Assembly: GCA_018667855.1 (NCBI GenBank)
Contig: JABIRL010000151.1
Location: forward strand, 1-41,110
Length of the DNA stretch: 41,110 nucleotides
Origin: Rhodospirillaceae bacterium
Lineage (GTDB): Bacteria > Pseudomonadota > Alphaproteobacteria > GCA-2731375
Direction: 5' to 3'
Of this stretch, positions 14,957 through 23,140 are shown one piece after another; positions within the stretch are counted from its first letter, which is position 1, and every line of letters starts with the position of its first letter. The position numbers and the translations under genes were made by a program. The notes beneath the pieces were generated by a model, which had not been told where the DNA came from, did not search any database, and saw only the letters and a list, made by a program, of their open reading frames with translations.

Positions 14957-15812
14957 TCTCCTCATCGTTGGCGGCAATAGCGCCATTGGCGCCGCCTTGG
15001 CCAGACATTTCCGGGTGGAGGGCTGGCAGGTTCAGGCCTCGACCCGCCGTACCGACCAAGTTGATGACGATCACCCTTTTCTCGATCTAGCCGCGCCGAA
15101 CATGGATCTGCCGGCGGCGGACGTGGTTATCCTCTGCGCCGCCGTCGCCCGGATCGGCGATTGCGAGACTGATCCGAAAACAACCCGGCGAATTAACGTC
15201 GATGGTACCCTGGCCGTGGCCCAACATATGGCCGGGCAGGGCGCCCATATCATACTGCTGTCGTCGGACAAGGTGTTTGACGGCGCGAAACCTCTGCGAA
15301 ATCGGAACGATAGCCCGTGCCCGGCTTGTGAGTATGGCCGGCAAAAGGCAGCAGCTGAGGCCGGCGTAATGGCTTTGGGCGAGCGAGGGGCGGTGCTGCG
15401 TCTGAGTAAGGTGATCGAGCCGGGTCTTGATTTGCTAGCTGGCTGGCAACGAGATCTGAGCGCGAATACGTCCATTACACCCTTCCACGACCTCTACCTC
15501 GCCCCTGTTCCCGTTGATCTGGTCGCCAATGTGGTATCTCAAATGGCAAAAGAGCGCGCCAACGGTGTCTATCACTGCACGGGCGCCGTGGATCATAGCT
15601 ATGTTGATTTGGCGCAAATTTTGGCGGCCTCAATGGACGCTGATCCGGCACTGATCCGGCCTGTATCCTGCCTTGACGCCAACATACCCGCCGCCGCCCG
15701 GCCCCGTTACACAACGCTTGAGATGAGCATTGAACAGCAGCGCTGGAACATCACGGCGCCCAAATTCGAGCCAACCTGCAGTTCGATTATTCGCCTGGGA
15801 CCTAGTTCTTAA
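14937..15812 (+). CDS. RmlD-like NAD(P)-dependent sugar reductase/epimerase
   Basis: The protein has 291 residues from a GTG at 14937 that gives a normal SDR N-terminus (SLLIVGGNSAIGAALARHF, Gly-motif at 12-18). It has LLSSDKVFDGAKP, the pattern seen in dTDP-4-dehydrorhamnose reductases, a YxxxK pair in EYGRQKAAAE, and a C-terminal substrate region with YHCTGAVDHSYVDLAQIL. It is the last gene of operon B, expected to reduce a keto group of a nucleotide sugar. Its stop codon lies inside the convergent doeA-like gene (11-base overlap). Confidence 0.78.
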   Translation: MVSAPPSLLIVGGNSAIGAALARHFRVEGWQVQASTRRTDQVDDDHPFLDLAAPNMDLPAADVVILCAAVARIGDCETDPKTTRRINVDGTLAVAQHMAGQGAHIILLSSDKVFDGAKPLRNRNDSPCPACEYGRQKAAAEAGVMALGERGAVLRLSKVIEPGLDLLAGWQRDLSANTSITPFHDLYLAPVPVDLVANVVSQMAKERANGVYHCTGAVDHSYVDLAQILAASMDADPALIRPVSCLDANIPAAARPRYTTLEMSIEQQRWNITAPKFEPTCSSIIRLGPSS

Positions 15813-16983
15813 TCATCAATTCCCGGGGCAGGTCGGCCAGACATTCCGGCTCACCGTCCGTGATGATGATGCTTTCCGTCGTCTCCAGGCCCCAATCCGC
15901 CATCCACAGGCCGGTCATGAAGTGGAACGTCATGCCAGCCTGCAACACCGTTTTATCGCCGGGGCGCAGGCTCATGGTGCGTTCGCCCCAATCGGGGGGA
16001 TAGCTGAGGCCGATGGGATAGCCGGTGCGGCTGTCCTTGATGATGCCGTGATTTTTCAGAACGGCAAAGAAGGCGAAGGCGATGTCTTCGCAAAGGTTGC
16101 CGGCCCGCGCCACTTCCAGACCGGCGGCCATGCCTTCCTGAATGGCTTTGTCGGCATCCAGAATGTCTTGCGGCGGCTGGCCCAGGAAGATGGTGCGCGA
16201 CAGCGGCGCGTGATAGCGGCGGTAACATCCCGCCACTTCAAAAAAAGTACCTTCGCCGGCCTGCATCGGTTTGTCGTCCCAGGTCAAATGGGGCGCGGCG
16301 GCATCCGCGCCCGAGGGCAGCAAGGGTGCGATTGCCGGATAGTCGCCGCCATGGCCATCGGCACCCTGAATGCCGGTGCGGTAAATCTCCGCCACCAGTT
16401 CGTTCTTGCGCAGGCCCGGTTCGGCCAGTTCGGCGATGCGTTTGTGCATCTCTTCGACGATGCGGCCGGCGCGCCGCATATAGGTCAACTCCCGCTCTGA
16501 TTTTACCGCCCGGCACCAGTTCACCAGCAATGTCGCGTCGCGGAACGAAGCATTGGGCAGGTTGCCTTGCAGGGAAGCATAGGCGGCGGCGGAGAAATAA
16601 TAATTGTCCATCTCGACGCCGATGTTCAAGCCGCCCCAGCCGCGTCCATCGATCTCACTGCTCAGGTGATCCATGGGGTGACGCTCGGTGGTTTGGATAT
16701 AGTGTTCCGGATAGAATAGAATATTGACCGGCTCCATGAACACGGTCCGCAAGGCGCCGTTGCTATCCTGTTGTCGGCCGTACCAGTAGGGCTCTCCGTC
16801 CAAGGTCAGCAGGACGCATTGGTGGACGTAGAATGACCAGCCGTCATAGCCCGTCAGCCAGGCCATGTTGGAAGGATCGCTGACAATCAGCAGCTCGATG
16901 CCCCGATCCGCCATGGCGCGGCGAACCTTGGCGATACGTTCGGCATACTCGGAACGTTCAAACGGCAGGTCTACGTCCGGCAT
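15802..16983 (-). CDS. doeA: Ectoine hydrolase-like M24 family protein
   Basis: The protein has 393 residues, the length of DoeA/EutD. It carries the segments I associate with ectoine hydrolase: TGYDGWSFYVHQCVLL (44-59), MDNYYFSAAAY (125-135), GADAAAPHLTWDD (225-237), GEGTFFEVAGCYRRYHAPLSRT (243-264, Glu249), SYPPDWGERTMSLRPGD (327-343). The metal ligands of ordinary M24 peptidases are replaced (the second Asp by Pro260 and the His region by SYPP), as in metal-free members of this group. DoeA opens the ectoine ring to N-acetyl-diaminobutyrate. No doeB, transporter or ectoine synthesis gene is in the window, so a different cyclic amidine or amino-acid substrate is possible. An 18-base inverted repeat lies 20 bases upstream of its ATG. 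Confidence 0.75.
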   Translation of the reverse strand: MPDVDLPFERSEYAERIAKVRRAMADRGIELLIVSDPSNMAWLTGYDGWSFYVHQCVLLTLDGEPYWYGRQQDSNGALRTVFMEPVNILFYPEHYIQTTERHPMDHLSSEIDGRGWGGLNIGVEMDNYYFSAAAYASLQGNLPNASFRDATLLVNWCRAVKSERELTYMRRAGRIVEEMHKRIAELAEPGLRKNELVAEIYRTGIQGADGHGGDYPAIAPLLPSGADAAAPHLTWDDKPMQAGEGTFFEVAGCYRRYHAPLSRTIFLGQPPQDILDADKAIQEGMAAGLEVARAGNLCEDIAFAFFAVLKNHGIIKDSRTGYPIGLSYPPDWGERTMSLRPGDKTVLQAGMTFHFMTGLWMADWGLETTESIIITDGEPECLADLPRELMIKN

Positions 16984-16996
16984 GGCACCCCCTAGG

Positions 16997-17030
16997 GCAA
17001 CCTGCGTTCATTTGAACGCAGACAAGTTGC
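16997..17030. promoter_or_regulatory. Inverted repeat upstream of doeA-like gene, possible operator
   Basis: TGCGTTC (17003-17009) and GAACGCA (17014-17020) are perfect arms around ATTT. A further pair GCAAC (16997-17001) and GTTGC (17026-17030) flanks them. The position, 14-47 bases before the doeA-like ATG on the minus strand, suits a repressor site or leader hairpin. There is no T-run. Confidence 0.45.
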
Positions 17031-17045
17031 TCTAACTACTTGAAT

Positions 17046-17097
17046 TAGATCAAATTATCAGCCGAAAATCGATTCCGGTTTTAGGCTGTTTGATCTA
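17046..17097. terminator. Long inverted repeat overlapping the ABC-F stop codon
   Basis: TAGATCAAA (17046-17054) pairs with TTTGATCTA (17089-17097), and inside it AGCC (17060-17063) with GGCT (17084-17087), next to A/T runs that also pair. The last three bases are the TAG stop of the ABC-F gene read on the minus strand. It could end that transcript, though no U-tract follows. A regulatory palindrome is the alternative. Confidence 0.4.
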
Positions 17098-18963
17098 GGC
17101 CTGTGCTGCTTCTAATGTCTCTTCGGCCGCCAGCCAGGCGGCCTCCGCCTTGGCGATGGCTTTATCGGTCTGGGCCCGCTGTTGGTTCAGATCGGCTAGT
17201 TTATCGGGCGTATCCTGGTACAGGGCGGGATCGGCAAGTGCTTTGGCGATTCGTTCCTGATCGGCTTGCAGCCGGGTCATTTTCTGTTCCGCCGCTTTGA
17301 CAATCTTGCGCAAGGGCGCCAGCCGTTGGCGGGCCTGGGCATTGGCGCGCCGGGTCGCCCGGCGGTCCTTTTCCGACGCCTGATTTTCATCCTTGGGCGT
17401 TTCGTTGCGCACAGCCATGCGGCGGTAGTCGTCGATATCCCCTTCCCACGGCGTGACCTTGCCGTCCGCCACCAGCCACAACCGGTCGGTGGTCAATTCC
17501 AGCAGATGCCGGTCATGGCTGATCAACAGCACGGCGCCCGGAAAATCGTTCAGGGCCTGCACCAGGGCCTGGCGGGCATCCACGTCCAGATGGTTGGTCG
17601 GCTCGTCCAGTATCAGCAGGTGCGGCGCCTTGGCCGTGATCAGGGCCAGGACCAGACGGGCCCTCTCGCCGCCGGAGAGAAACCTCACCGCTGTTTCCGC
17701 CCGATCCTGGATCAGGCCAAAAGTACCCAGTCGGGCGCGCAGGGCCGGCTCCTTCAGGTCCGGTAACAGCCGTTGCAGATGCGCCACGGGGGTATCCTGG
17801 GGGTGCAGGTCCTCAATCTGATGCTGGGCAAAAAATCCCGTGCGTAGTTTGCTGCTGCGCCTGATCTCGCCCGTCATGGGGGCTAACCGTCCCTCGATCA
17901 GTTTCGCAAGTGTGGTTTTGCCATTGCCGTTGCGGCCCAGCAGCGCGATGCGGTCCTTGGCGTCAATGCGAATATCCATGCCGCTAAGGATTGGCACGCC
18001 TTCATCATATCCGACAGAGGCCCGGTCCACGCTGATCATGGGCGAGCGCAGCTCGTCTGGTTCCGGGAACCGGAAATTAACGGAGGGATCGGCAACGGCC
18101 TCGGCGATGGGCTGCATGCGGGCCAGCGCTTTCAGGCGGCTTTGCGCCTGGCGCGCCTTGTTGGCTTGGTAGCGGAAGCGATCCACATAGGCTTGCATAT
18201 GGCTGCGCGCGGCTTCCTGTCGCTGGCGCAGGCGTTCCTGTTGCAATTGCCGCTCTCGGCGGGTTTCCTCAAACGTATCGTAACCGCCGCGATAGAGGGT
18301 CAGACCGCCCCGGTCCACATGCAGTATGGCGGTAACGGCATTGTTCAATAGATCCCGGTCATGGCTGACCAGCAGCACGGTGTGGGGATAACGGCGCAGG
18401 AAATCCTCCAGCCAAAGCGTACCTTCCAGATCCAGGTAGTTGGTCGGCTCGTCAAGAAGCAGTAAATCCGGTGCGGCGAACAAAATGGCGGCCAGGGCCA
18501 CCCGCATGCGCCAACCACCCGAAAATTCGGAAAGGGGCCGGACCTGGGCGGCTTCGTCAAAGCCCAGACCGGCCAGGATAGCGGCGGCGCGGGCGGGGGC
18601 GGCATGGGCTTCGATATCCAGCAGCCGTTGGTGGATTTCGCCGATCCTGTCCGGGGCCGTGGCGCTGTCGGCCTCGGCCAGCAGGGCAGTGCGTTCCGTA
18701 TCTGCCTCTAGGACATTATCCAACAGGGTTTGCGAGCCGCCCGGCGCCTCCTGGGCGAGCATGCCCATGCGGGCCCGGCGCGCGCAGCGAATGCTGCCGC
18801 CATCGCCTGACAATTCCCCCATGATCAGCTTGAACAGGGTACTCTTGCCGGCGCCATTGCGGCCCACAACACCCACCTTGTGCCCTTTCGGTATATGGGC
18901 CGAGGCTTCGGTCAGAATATCCCGCCCGCCAATGCGGTATGTCAGATCGTTGATGTGCAGCAT
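17095..18963 (-). CDS. ABC-F family ATPase (YheS/Uup-like ribosome-associated)
   Basis: The protein has 622 residues with two ABC domains and no membrane segments. Domain 1 has Walker A GRNGAGKS (34-41), an FSGGWRMR signature and LLLLDEPTNYLD. Domain 2 has GRNGNGKTT, LSGGERARLVLAL and LLILDEPTNHLD. The linker between them is the basic, Arg/Gln-rich arm of ABC-F factors. The C-terminal ~90 residues form a charged coiled coil. ABC-F proteins act on the ribosome to relieve stalled or antibiotic-bound states; the size and C-terminal tail fit the YheS/Uup group more than resistance factors. It is divergent from ndk across 102 bases. Confidence 0.92.
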   Translation of the reverse strand: MLHINDLTYRIGGRDILTEASAHIPKGHKVGVVGRNGAGKSTLFKLIMGELSGDGGSIRCARRARMGMLAQEAPGGSQTLLDNVLEADTERTALLAEADSATAPDRIGEIHQRLLDIEAHAAPARAAAILAGLGFDEAAQVRPLSEFSGGWRMRVALAAILFAAPDLLLLDEPTNYLDLEGTLWLEDFLRRYPHTVLLVSHDRDLLNNAVTAILHVDRGGLTLYRGGYDTFEETRRERQLQQERLRQRQEAARSHMQAYVDRFRYQANKARQAQSRLKALARMQPIAEAVADPSVNFRFPEPDELRSPMISVDRASVGYDEGVPILSGMDIRIDAKDRIALLGRNGNGKTTLAKLIEGRLAPMTGEIRRSSKLRTGFFAQHQIEDLHPQDTPVAHLQRLLPDLKEPALRARLGTFGLIQDRAETAVRFLSGGERARLVLALITAKAPHLLILDEPTNHLDVDARQALVQALNDFPGAVLLISHDRHLLELTTDRLWLVADGKVTPWEGDIDDYRRMAVRNETPKDENQASEKDRRATRRANAQARQRLAPLRKIVKAAEQKMTRLQADQERIAKALADPALYQDTPDKLADLNQQRAQTDKAIAKAEAAWLAAEETLEAAQA

Positions 18964-19065
18964 GGCGGCTGTTTAGCACGGTTGCGGCACGGAAGCGAAG
19001 CCGATATAAACCGCCCGCGAATTTACTTATTTCCGATTTCCCGAGATTAAAGAGAGCCCCGATCC

Positions 19066-19488
19066 ATGGCCACCCAACGTACCTTTTCAATCATCAAACC
19101 CGACGCCACCCGCCGCAACCTAACCGGCCAGATCACGGCCCGCCTGGAGGGTGCCGGTCTGCGCGTCATTGCCTCGAAACGGTTGTGGATGAGCCGCGGC
19201 GAGGCCGAGGGTTTTTATGCCGTTCATGCGGAGCGGCCATTCTTCAACGATTTGTGCACCTTCATGACTTCCGGCCCCGTGGTCGTACAGGTCCTGGAAG
19301 GCGAGGACGCCATCGCCAAGAACCGCGAAGTAATGGGCGCGACAAATCCGGAAGAAGCAGCCGAAGGCACCATCCGCAAGGATTTCGCCGAGAATATCGA
19401 GGCTAATTCCGTGCATGGCTCCGATGCGCCCGAGACAGCCGCCGAAGAGATCGCCTATTGGTTCGCGGCGACCGAAATCGTCGGCTAA
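19066..19488 (+). CDS. ndk: Nucleoside-diphosphate kinase
   Basis: The protein has 140 residues, full length for the bacterial enzyme. It carries [12 protein letters not shown] at the N-terminus and the active-site histidine in NSVHGSD (His117), which is phosphorylated during transfer of phosphate from ATP to other nucleoside diphosphates. AGAGAG lies upstream of the ATG. The dioxygenase gene begins 10 bases after its stop and is probably co-transcribed. Confidence 0.98.
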   Translation: MATQRTFSIIKPDATRRNLTGQITARLEGAGLRVIASKRLWMSRGEAEGFYAVHAERPFFNDLCTFMTSGPVVVQVLEGEDAIAKNREVMGATNPEEAAEGTIRKDFAENIEANSVHGSDAPETAAEEIAYWFAATEIVG

Positions 19489-19498
19489 AGCCAAAACC

Positions 19499-20329
19499 AT
19501 GCCCCACCGCGATCCACTGCGACCCATTACCGACGCGGAGGTTGAAAGTTATGACCGCGACGGTGCGGTATTGCTGAAGGGGCTGTTCGATCTGGAATGG
19601 ATCGAACAGCTTCGTGACGCGGTGGAGGCGGACAAGGCGGAACCCGGGCCCATGGTGCGTTACAACACCCCGCCGGGGGGCACTGGCGAGTTCTTCGTTG
19701 ATTTTCAACTCTGGCAGCGTTGGGAGCCGGCCCGTCGTTTCGCGCTGGATGGTCCCGGCGCGGCTATTGCCGCCCGTATGATGGACGCTGAAACGGTCGC
19801 CTATTACCACGACCATCTGTTGGTCAAGGAACCGGGCACGGCCGAGAAAACACCCTGGCATCACGACCAACCTTATTATCCCATAGAGGGCTGGATGGTC
19901 GGTTCAATCTGGCTGCCTCTGGACCCGGTACCCCGGGATATTTGCGTCGAATTTATTGCCGGCTCGCACCGCTGGGACCGTTGGTTCGCGCCGCAGTTCT
20001 TTAAATCCGGCAATCCCGAATTGCAAACCCAGGACCCCCGTTTCGAGACCGCGCCGGATTTCGAGGCGCAGCGGGATCAACATGAATTGTTGTCCTGGGA
20101 TCTTGATCCAGGGGACTGCATCTTCTTTCATGGCCTGGTGGTTCACGGCGCGCCCGGCAATCCCGCGCCACAAGGTCGCCGCCGGGCTTATGCTACGCGC
20201 TGGCTGGGCGAGGATACCCGCTTCGCCACGCGTACGGGGCAAACCTCGCCGCCCCTGGAAGGCCACGGCCTGAAACCCGGTGATGCCATGGAGTGCGAAA
20301 TGTTCCCCCGGGTCTGGCCGCGGCACTGA
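19499..20329 (+). CDS. Phytanoyl-CoA dioxygenase (PhyH) family protein
   Basis: The protein has 276 residues. The iron ligands are visible: HxD in WHHDQPYYP (His121/Asp123) and the distal His in FFHGLVVHGAPGN (His216), followed by RRRAYATRWLG with the Arg for 2-oxoglutarate. The region GSIWLPLDPVPRD, then FIAGSHRW, is the PhyH core. It is not closely similar to the oxygenase at 12350. The ATG at 19499 follows the ndk stop by 10 bases; longer upstream reading overlaps ndk in another frame. The substrate is unknown; related enzymes act on compatible solutes, fatty acids and secondary metabolites. Confidence 0.85.
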   Translation: MPHRDPLRPITDAEVESYDRDGAVLLKGLFDLEWIEQLRDAVEADKAEPGPMVRYNTPPGGTGEFFVDFQLWQRWEPARRFALDGPGAAIAARMMDAETVAYYHDHLLVKEPGTAEKTPWHHDQPYYPIEGWMVGSIWLPLDPVPRDICVEFIAGSHRWDRWFAPQFFKSGNPELQTQDPRFETAPDFEAQRDQHELLSWDLDPGDCIFFHGLVVHGAPGNPAPQGRRRAYATRWLGEDTRFATRTGQTSPPLEGHGLKPGDAMECEMFPRVWPRH

Positions 20330-20388
20330 ATACCTTTTCCACAAGAACAATCGGACAGCTAACAGATTATGATACGGTATATGCGCGA

Positions 20389-21486
20389 TTATTCATGCCG
20401 CAGGGTAGCGATGGATAATCGATCCGAAGCCTCATCCGAGGACTGAATTATTCCGGTCTGATAAAAACATTCGATAATCCGGTAGGGAATGATGACCTGA
20501 TGGAGAAAGGCGTGGATGTCGTCTTCCATGTCATAAACCGACCGTTTCACAGAGCCGAATTCGTAGTAACCCAACGAATGATCTGTCGTAACGGGGAACA
20601 GGATCAGCAATGTCCCATCCGCGATGGTAAACAGTAAACGTGTCCGCCAGTCATCATGAACCAGGGATTCGTTCAGGGCGGCGATTTCCAGCAGCGCGGT
20701 GCAAAATGACGCCGTCAGCAATCTGGCTTCATCCGTGGGGTCCTCGCATTGGATGCGAAAGTGTTCGTTGAAGGTCCCGATCGGGTCTCCCGGCACGGTA
20801 TTTTCCCGCACCGATGGCGTCCGGATCAGGGCAAAACGGCTGGCACTGCGTTCGATGACGACGGAGCCGGACACCGGTACCGGCGCAGGCATTTCAAGGC
20901 AAAGGCTCGATAGTGATGCGCCAACTTTTTGCTCCAGCGGTGCTTCGAATATCTTGAAATCCGTATCCCTGTGGCGGCCCTGGAATAGATCCTCGAAGGC
21001 GGAAGTTACCATGCCTTGTGTGGCGGGAACTTCGAACCAGCGACTGGACTTGATCCGCCGCAAGCGTTCCAAATCATAGGCCCCTTCGGCCGAGGCCTGA
21101 TAACTCAAATCGGGAAAAAAGGCGCAAGCGGCCTCGACGAACAATGGCTTCAAGCGCTTCCGAAAGGGATTGCCAAGCCAATGGCTCAACCAATATCCCA
21201 GAGCGATTACGATGATGGCAAATAGGAAACCAAAGATGAACGTCAATATCACTGTATTCAGTTTCTCGCCTAGAAAAGGCAGAAAGCAAACAGCAAAAAT
21301 TGCCAGTCCAGCAGTCAGGCCGCCCCACGCCGATAGTCGAGATTTGGCGTAAATTGAGCGGCGTTCCTGTTCAAGTTCGTCGAGTTCGGGGACGATGACG
21401 CGCCGGAAAACAATATCGAAGCCTCGTTCGAAATCCTCACGTGCCGTGAAGCTGGGATAGACCGGTTTCCAGGCTTTCCACCTCAT
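20389..21486 (-). CDS. DUF3137-like membrane protein
   Basis: The protein has 365 residues with two adjacent hydrophobic segments (about 54-72 and 78-100) after a charged N-terminal helix, then a soluble C-terminal part with SAFEDLFQGRHRDTDFKIFEAPLE, which fits the DUF3137 family. No enzymatic motif was seen. It is the last gene of the minus-strand run that starts at purM, 30 bases after the FAH gene. Function unknown. Confidence 0.65.
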   Translation of the reverse strand: MRWKAWKPVYPSFTAREDFERGFDIVFRRVIVPELDELEQERRSIYAKSRLSAWGGLTAGLAIFAVCFLPFLGEKLNTVILTFIFGFLFAIIVIALGYWLSHWLGNPFRKRLKPLFVEAACAFFPDLSYQASAEGAYDLERLRRIKSSRWFEVPATQGMVTSAFEDLFQGRHRDTDFKIFEAPLEQKVGASLSSLCLEMPAPVPVSGSVVIERSASRFALIRTPSVRENTVPGDPIGTFNEHFRIQCEDPTDEARLLTASFCTALLEIAALNESLVHDDWRTRLLFTIADGTLLILFPVTTDHSLGYYEFGSVKRSVYDMEDDIHAFLHQVIIPYRIIECFYQTGIIQSSDEASDRLSIATLRHE

Positions 21487-21516
21487 TTTTCCCGATTAAT
21501 CTCCAAGCGAATGGTT

Positions 21517-22533
21517 TCAGCCGGTCTCGTAACGCACGACTTCCTGGTCGATGGCGCCAAAAATCGTATTGCCCTCGCCATCGGGCATTTCGATGTGGAT
21601 GTGATCGCCGAATGACATAAATGGCGTCTTGGGCGCGCCGTCCTGAATGGTTTCCTGCATGCGTATTTCAGCGATACAGGAATAGCCCACGCCACCGTCC
21701 GCCAGGGCCGAGCCATGGGCCGCGTCCTGTTTGTTGGATATCGTGCCCGAGCCCACAATGGTGCCGGCACAGAGTGGCCGCGTCTTGGCTGCATGGGCGA
21801 TCAGGGTCGGGAAATCGAAGGTCATATCGATACCCGCGTTGGCGCGGCCAAAGGGTTCGCCGTTCAGATCGCAGAAGATCGGCAAATTCAGCCGGCCGCC
21901 GTCCCAGGCGTCGCCCAACTCGTCCGGAGAGACGGCGACAGGGGAAAATGCGGTTGACGGTTTGCCGTGGAAGAAGCCGAAGCCCTTGCCTAGTTCGCCG
22001 GGGATCAGGCCGCGCAGGGAAACATCGTTGACCAACATGACCAGCATGATGTGCCGGCCGGCCGCCTCGGCATCAACACCCATGGGGACATCATCGGTGA
22101 TGACGGCGATTTCCGCTTCGAAATCGATGCCGTAGTCTTCCGAGGCAACGGCTATGTCGTCGTAAGGGCCGATGAAGCTGTCGGAGCCGCCCTGGTACAT
22201 CAATGGATCGGACCAGAAGCTTTCCGGCATTTCCGCACCCCTGGCCCGGCGCACCAGTTCCACATGATTGACGTAGGCGCTGCCGTCGGCCCATTGATAG
22301 GCCCGGGGCAGGGGAGAGGCCAGATCGCCCGGATCCAGATCGAAGGCACCCGTCGCCCGGCCGTTAGCCAGGGTTTCGGCCAGTTCCGTAAGGCGGGGCG
22401 CCATATTTGCCCAATCATCCAGCGCGGTCTGCAGGGTCTGGGCGATGCCATAGGCCGGCACCGCGCGATCCAGATCATTGCTGACTACCAGCAATTGGCC
22501 GTCCCGGCCCACGTTCAAGGATGCCAGTTTCAT
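21517..22533 (-). CDS. Fumarylacetoacetate hydrolase (FAH) family protein
   Basis: The protein has 338 residues. An N-terminal domain is followed by the FAH fold with the metal-binding acidic set GIDFEAEIAVI (Glu139, Glu141) and VNDVS (Asp170), then GFGFFHGKPSTAFSPVAV and GTIVGSGTISN. Family members cleave fumarylacetoacetate-like or other diketo acids, or act as decarboxylases and hydratases. The gene upstream encodes a hydroxychromene-carboxylate isomerase-like protein with only 4 bases between them. This pairing suggests aromatic or tyrosine-type ring-product breakdown. The exact substrate is not clear. Confidence 0.88.
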   Translation of the reverse strand: MKLASLNVGRDGQLLVVSNDLDRAVPAYGIAQTLQTALDDWANMAPRLTELAETLANGRATGAFDLDPGDLASPLPRAYQWADGSAYVNHVELVRRARGAEMPESFWSDPLMYQGGSDSFIGPYDDIAVASEDYGIDFEAEIAVITDDVPMGVDAEAAGRHIMLVMLVNDVSLRGLIPGELGKGFGFFHGKPSTAFSPVAVSPDELGDAWDGGRLNLPIFCDLNGEPFGRANAGIDMTFDFPTLIAHAAKTRPLCAGTIVGSGTISNKQDAAHGSALADGGVGYSCIAEIRMQETIQDGAPKTPFMSFGDHIHIEMPDGEGNTIFGAIDQEVVRYETG

Positions 22534-22537
22534 CTAT

Positions 22538-23128
22538 TCAGTCTCCAGCCAGACGTTCACGCAGCATTTCCATGCGGTCATAGCCCCAAAAGATCTCGCC
22601 ATCCAGAACAAAACTGGGGACGCCGAAAACGCCCAGGTTTTCGGTTTCCAGGCGCATTTCGTCATGCAACCGCCGCCCTTCACCCGCCAAATAGTCGGCG
22701 AAACCGCTGGCATCGGCGCCAACTTCATCCAGCACCGCCGTCAGGGCATCCACATCGTCGACTTCCAGTTCGTGGTTCCAAAAACCCTTGAAAACACGGT
22801 CGTTGTAAGGGCGGAAGACGCCTTGATCCTGGGCATATTGCATGCCGATGCCGGCGGGGGAGGAATCATAGATCCGCCGCGGCCCGCGCACCGTCAGGCC
22901 TCGTTTATTGGCCCATCGGCGCATGTCCATATAGGCGTACCGTACCTTGCGCCATTCGGTCTCGGTCCTGGTTTCCACCGCGCCGAGGAAGGACGGGATA
23001 TCCAACGTGAAGTGTCGCCATTCCACGATCACGTCGAATTCGTCCTCAAGGGCGTAGGTCGGATCCTTGGCCAGATAGGCAAAGGGGCTCTTGTAGTCGG
23101 TGATATGCAGTATTTTTTGTGTCGCCAT
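22538..23128 (-). CDS. DsbA-family / 2-hydroxychromene-2-carboxylate isomerase-like protein
   Basis: The protein has 196 residues with the thioredoxin-fold, kappa-GST-like pattern: ITDYKSPFAYLA at the N-terminus with Ser14 where DsbA has CxxC, a helical insertion, and FGVPSFVLDGEIFWGYDRMEML near the C-terminus. Lack of the CxxC pair argues against disulfide chemistry and for a glutathione-dependent isomerase such as NahD. It is translated just before the FAH hydrolase. Substrate unknown. Confidence 0.82.
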   Translation of the reverse strand: MATQKILHITDYKSPFAYLAKDPTYALEDEFDVIVEWRHFTLDIPSFLGAVETRTETEWRKVRYAYMDMRRWANKRGLTVRGPRRIYDSSPAGIGMQYAQDQGVFRPYNDRVFKGFWNHELEVDDVDALTAVLDEVGADASGFADYLAGEGRRLHDEMRLETENLGVFGVPSFVLDGEIFWGYDRMEMLRERLAGD

Positions 23129-23140
23129 GGGCCCAGACTA

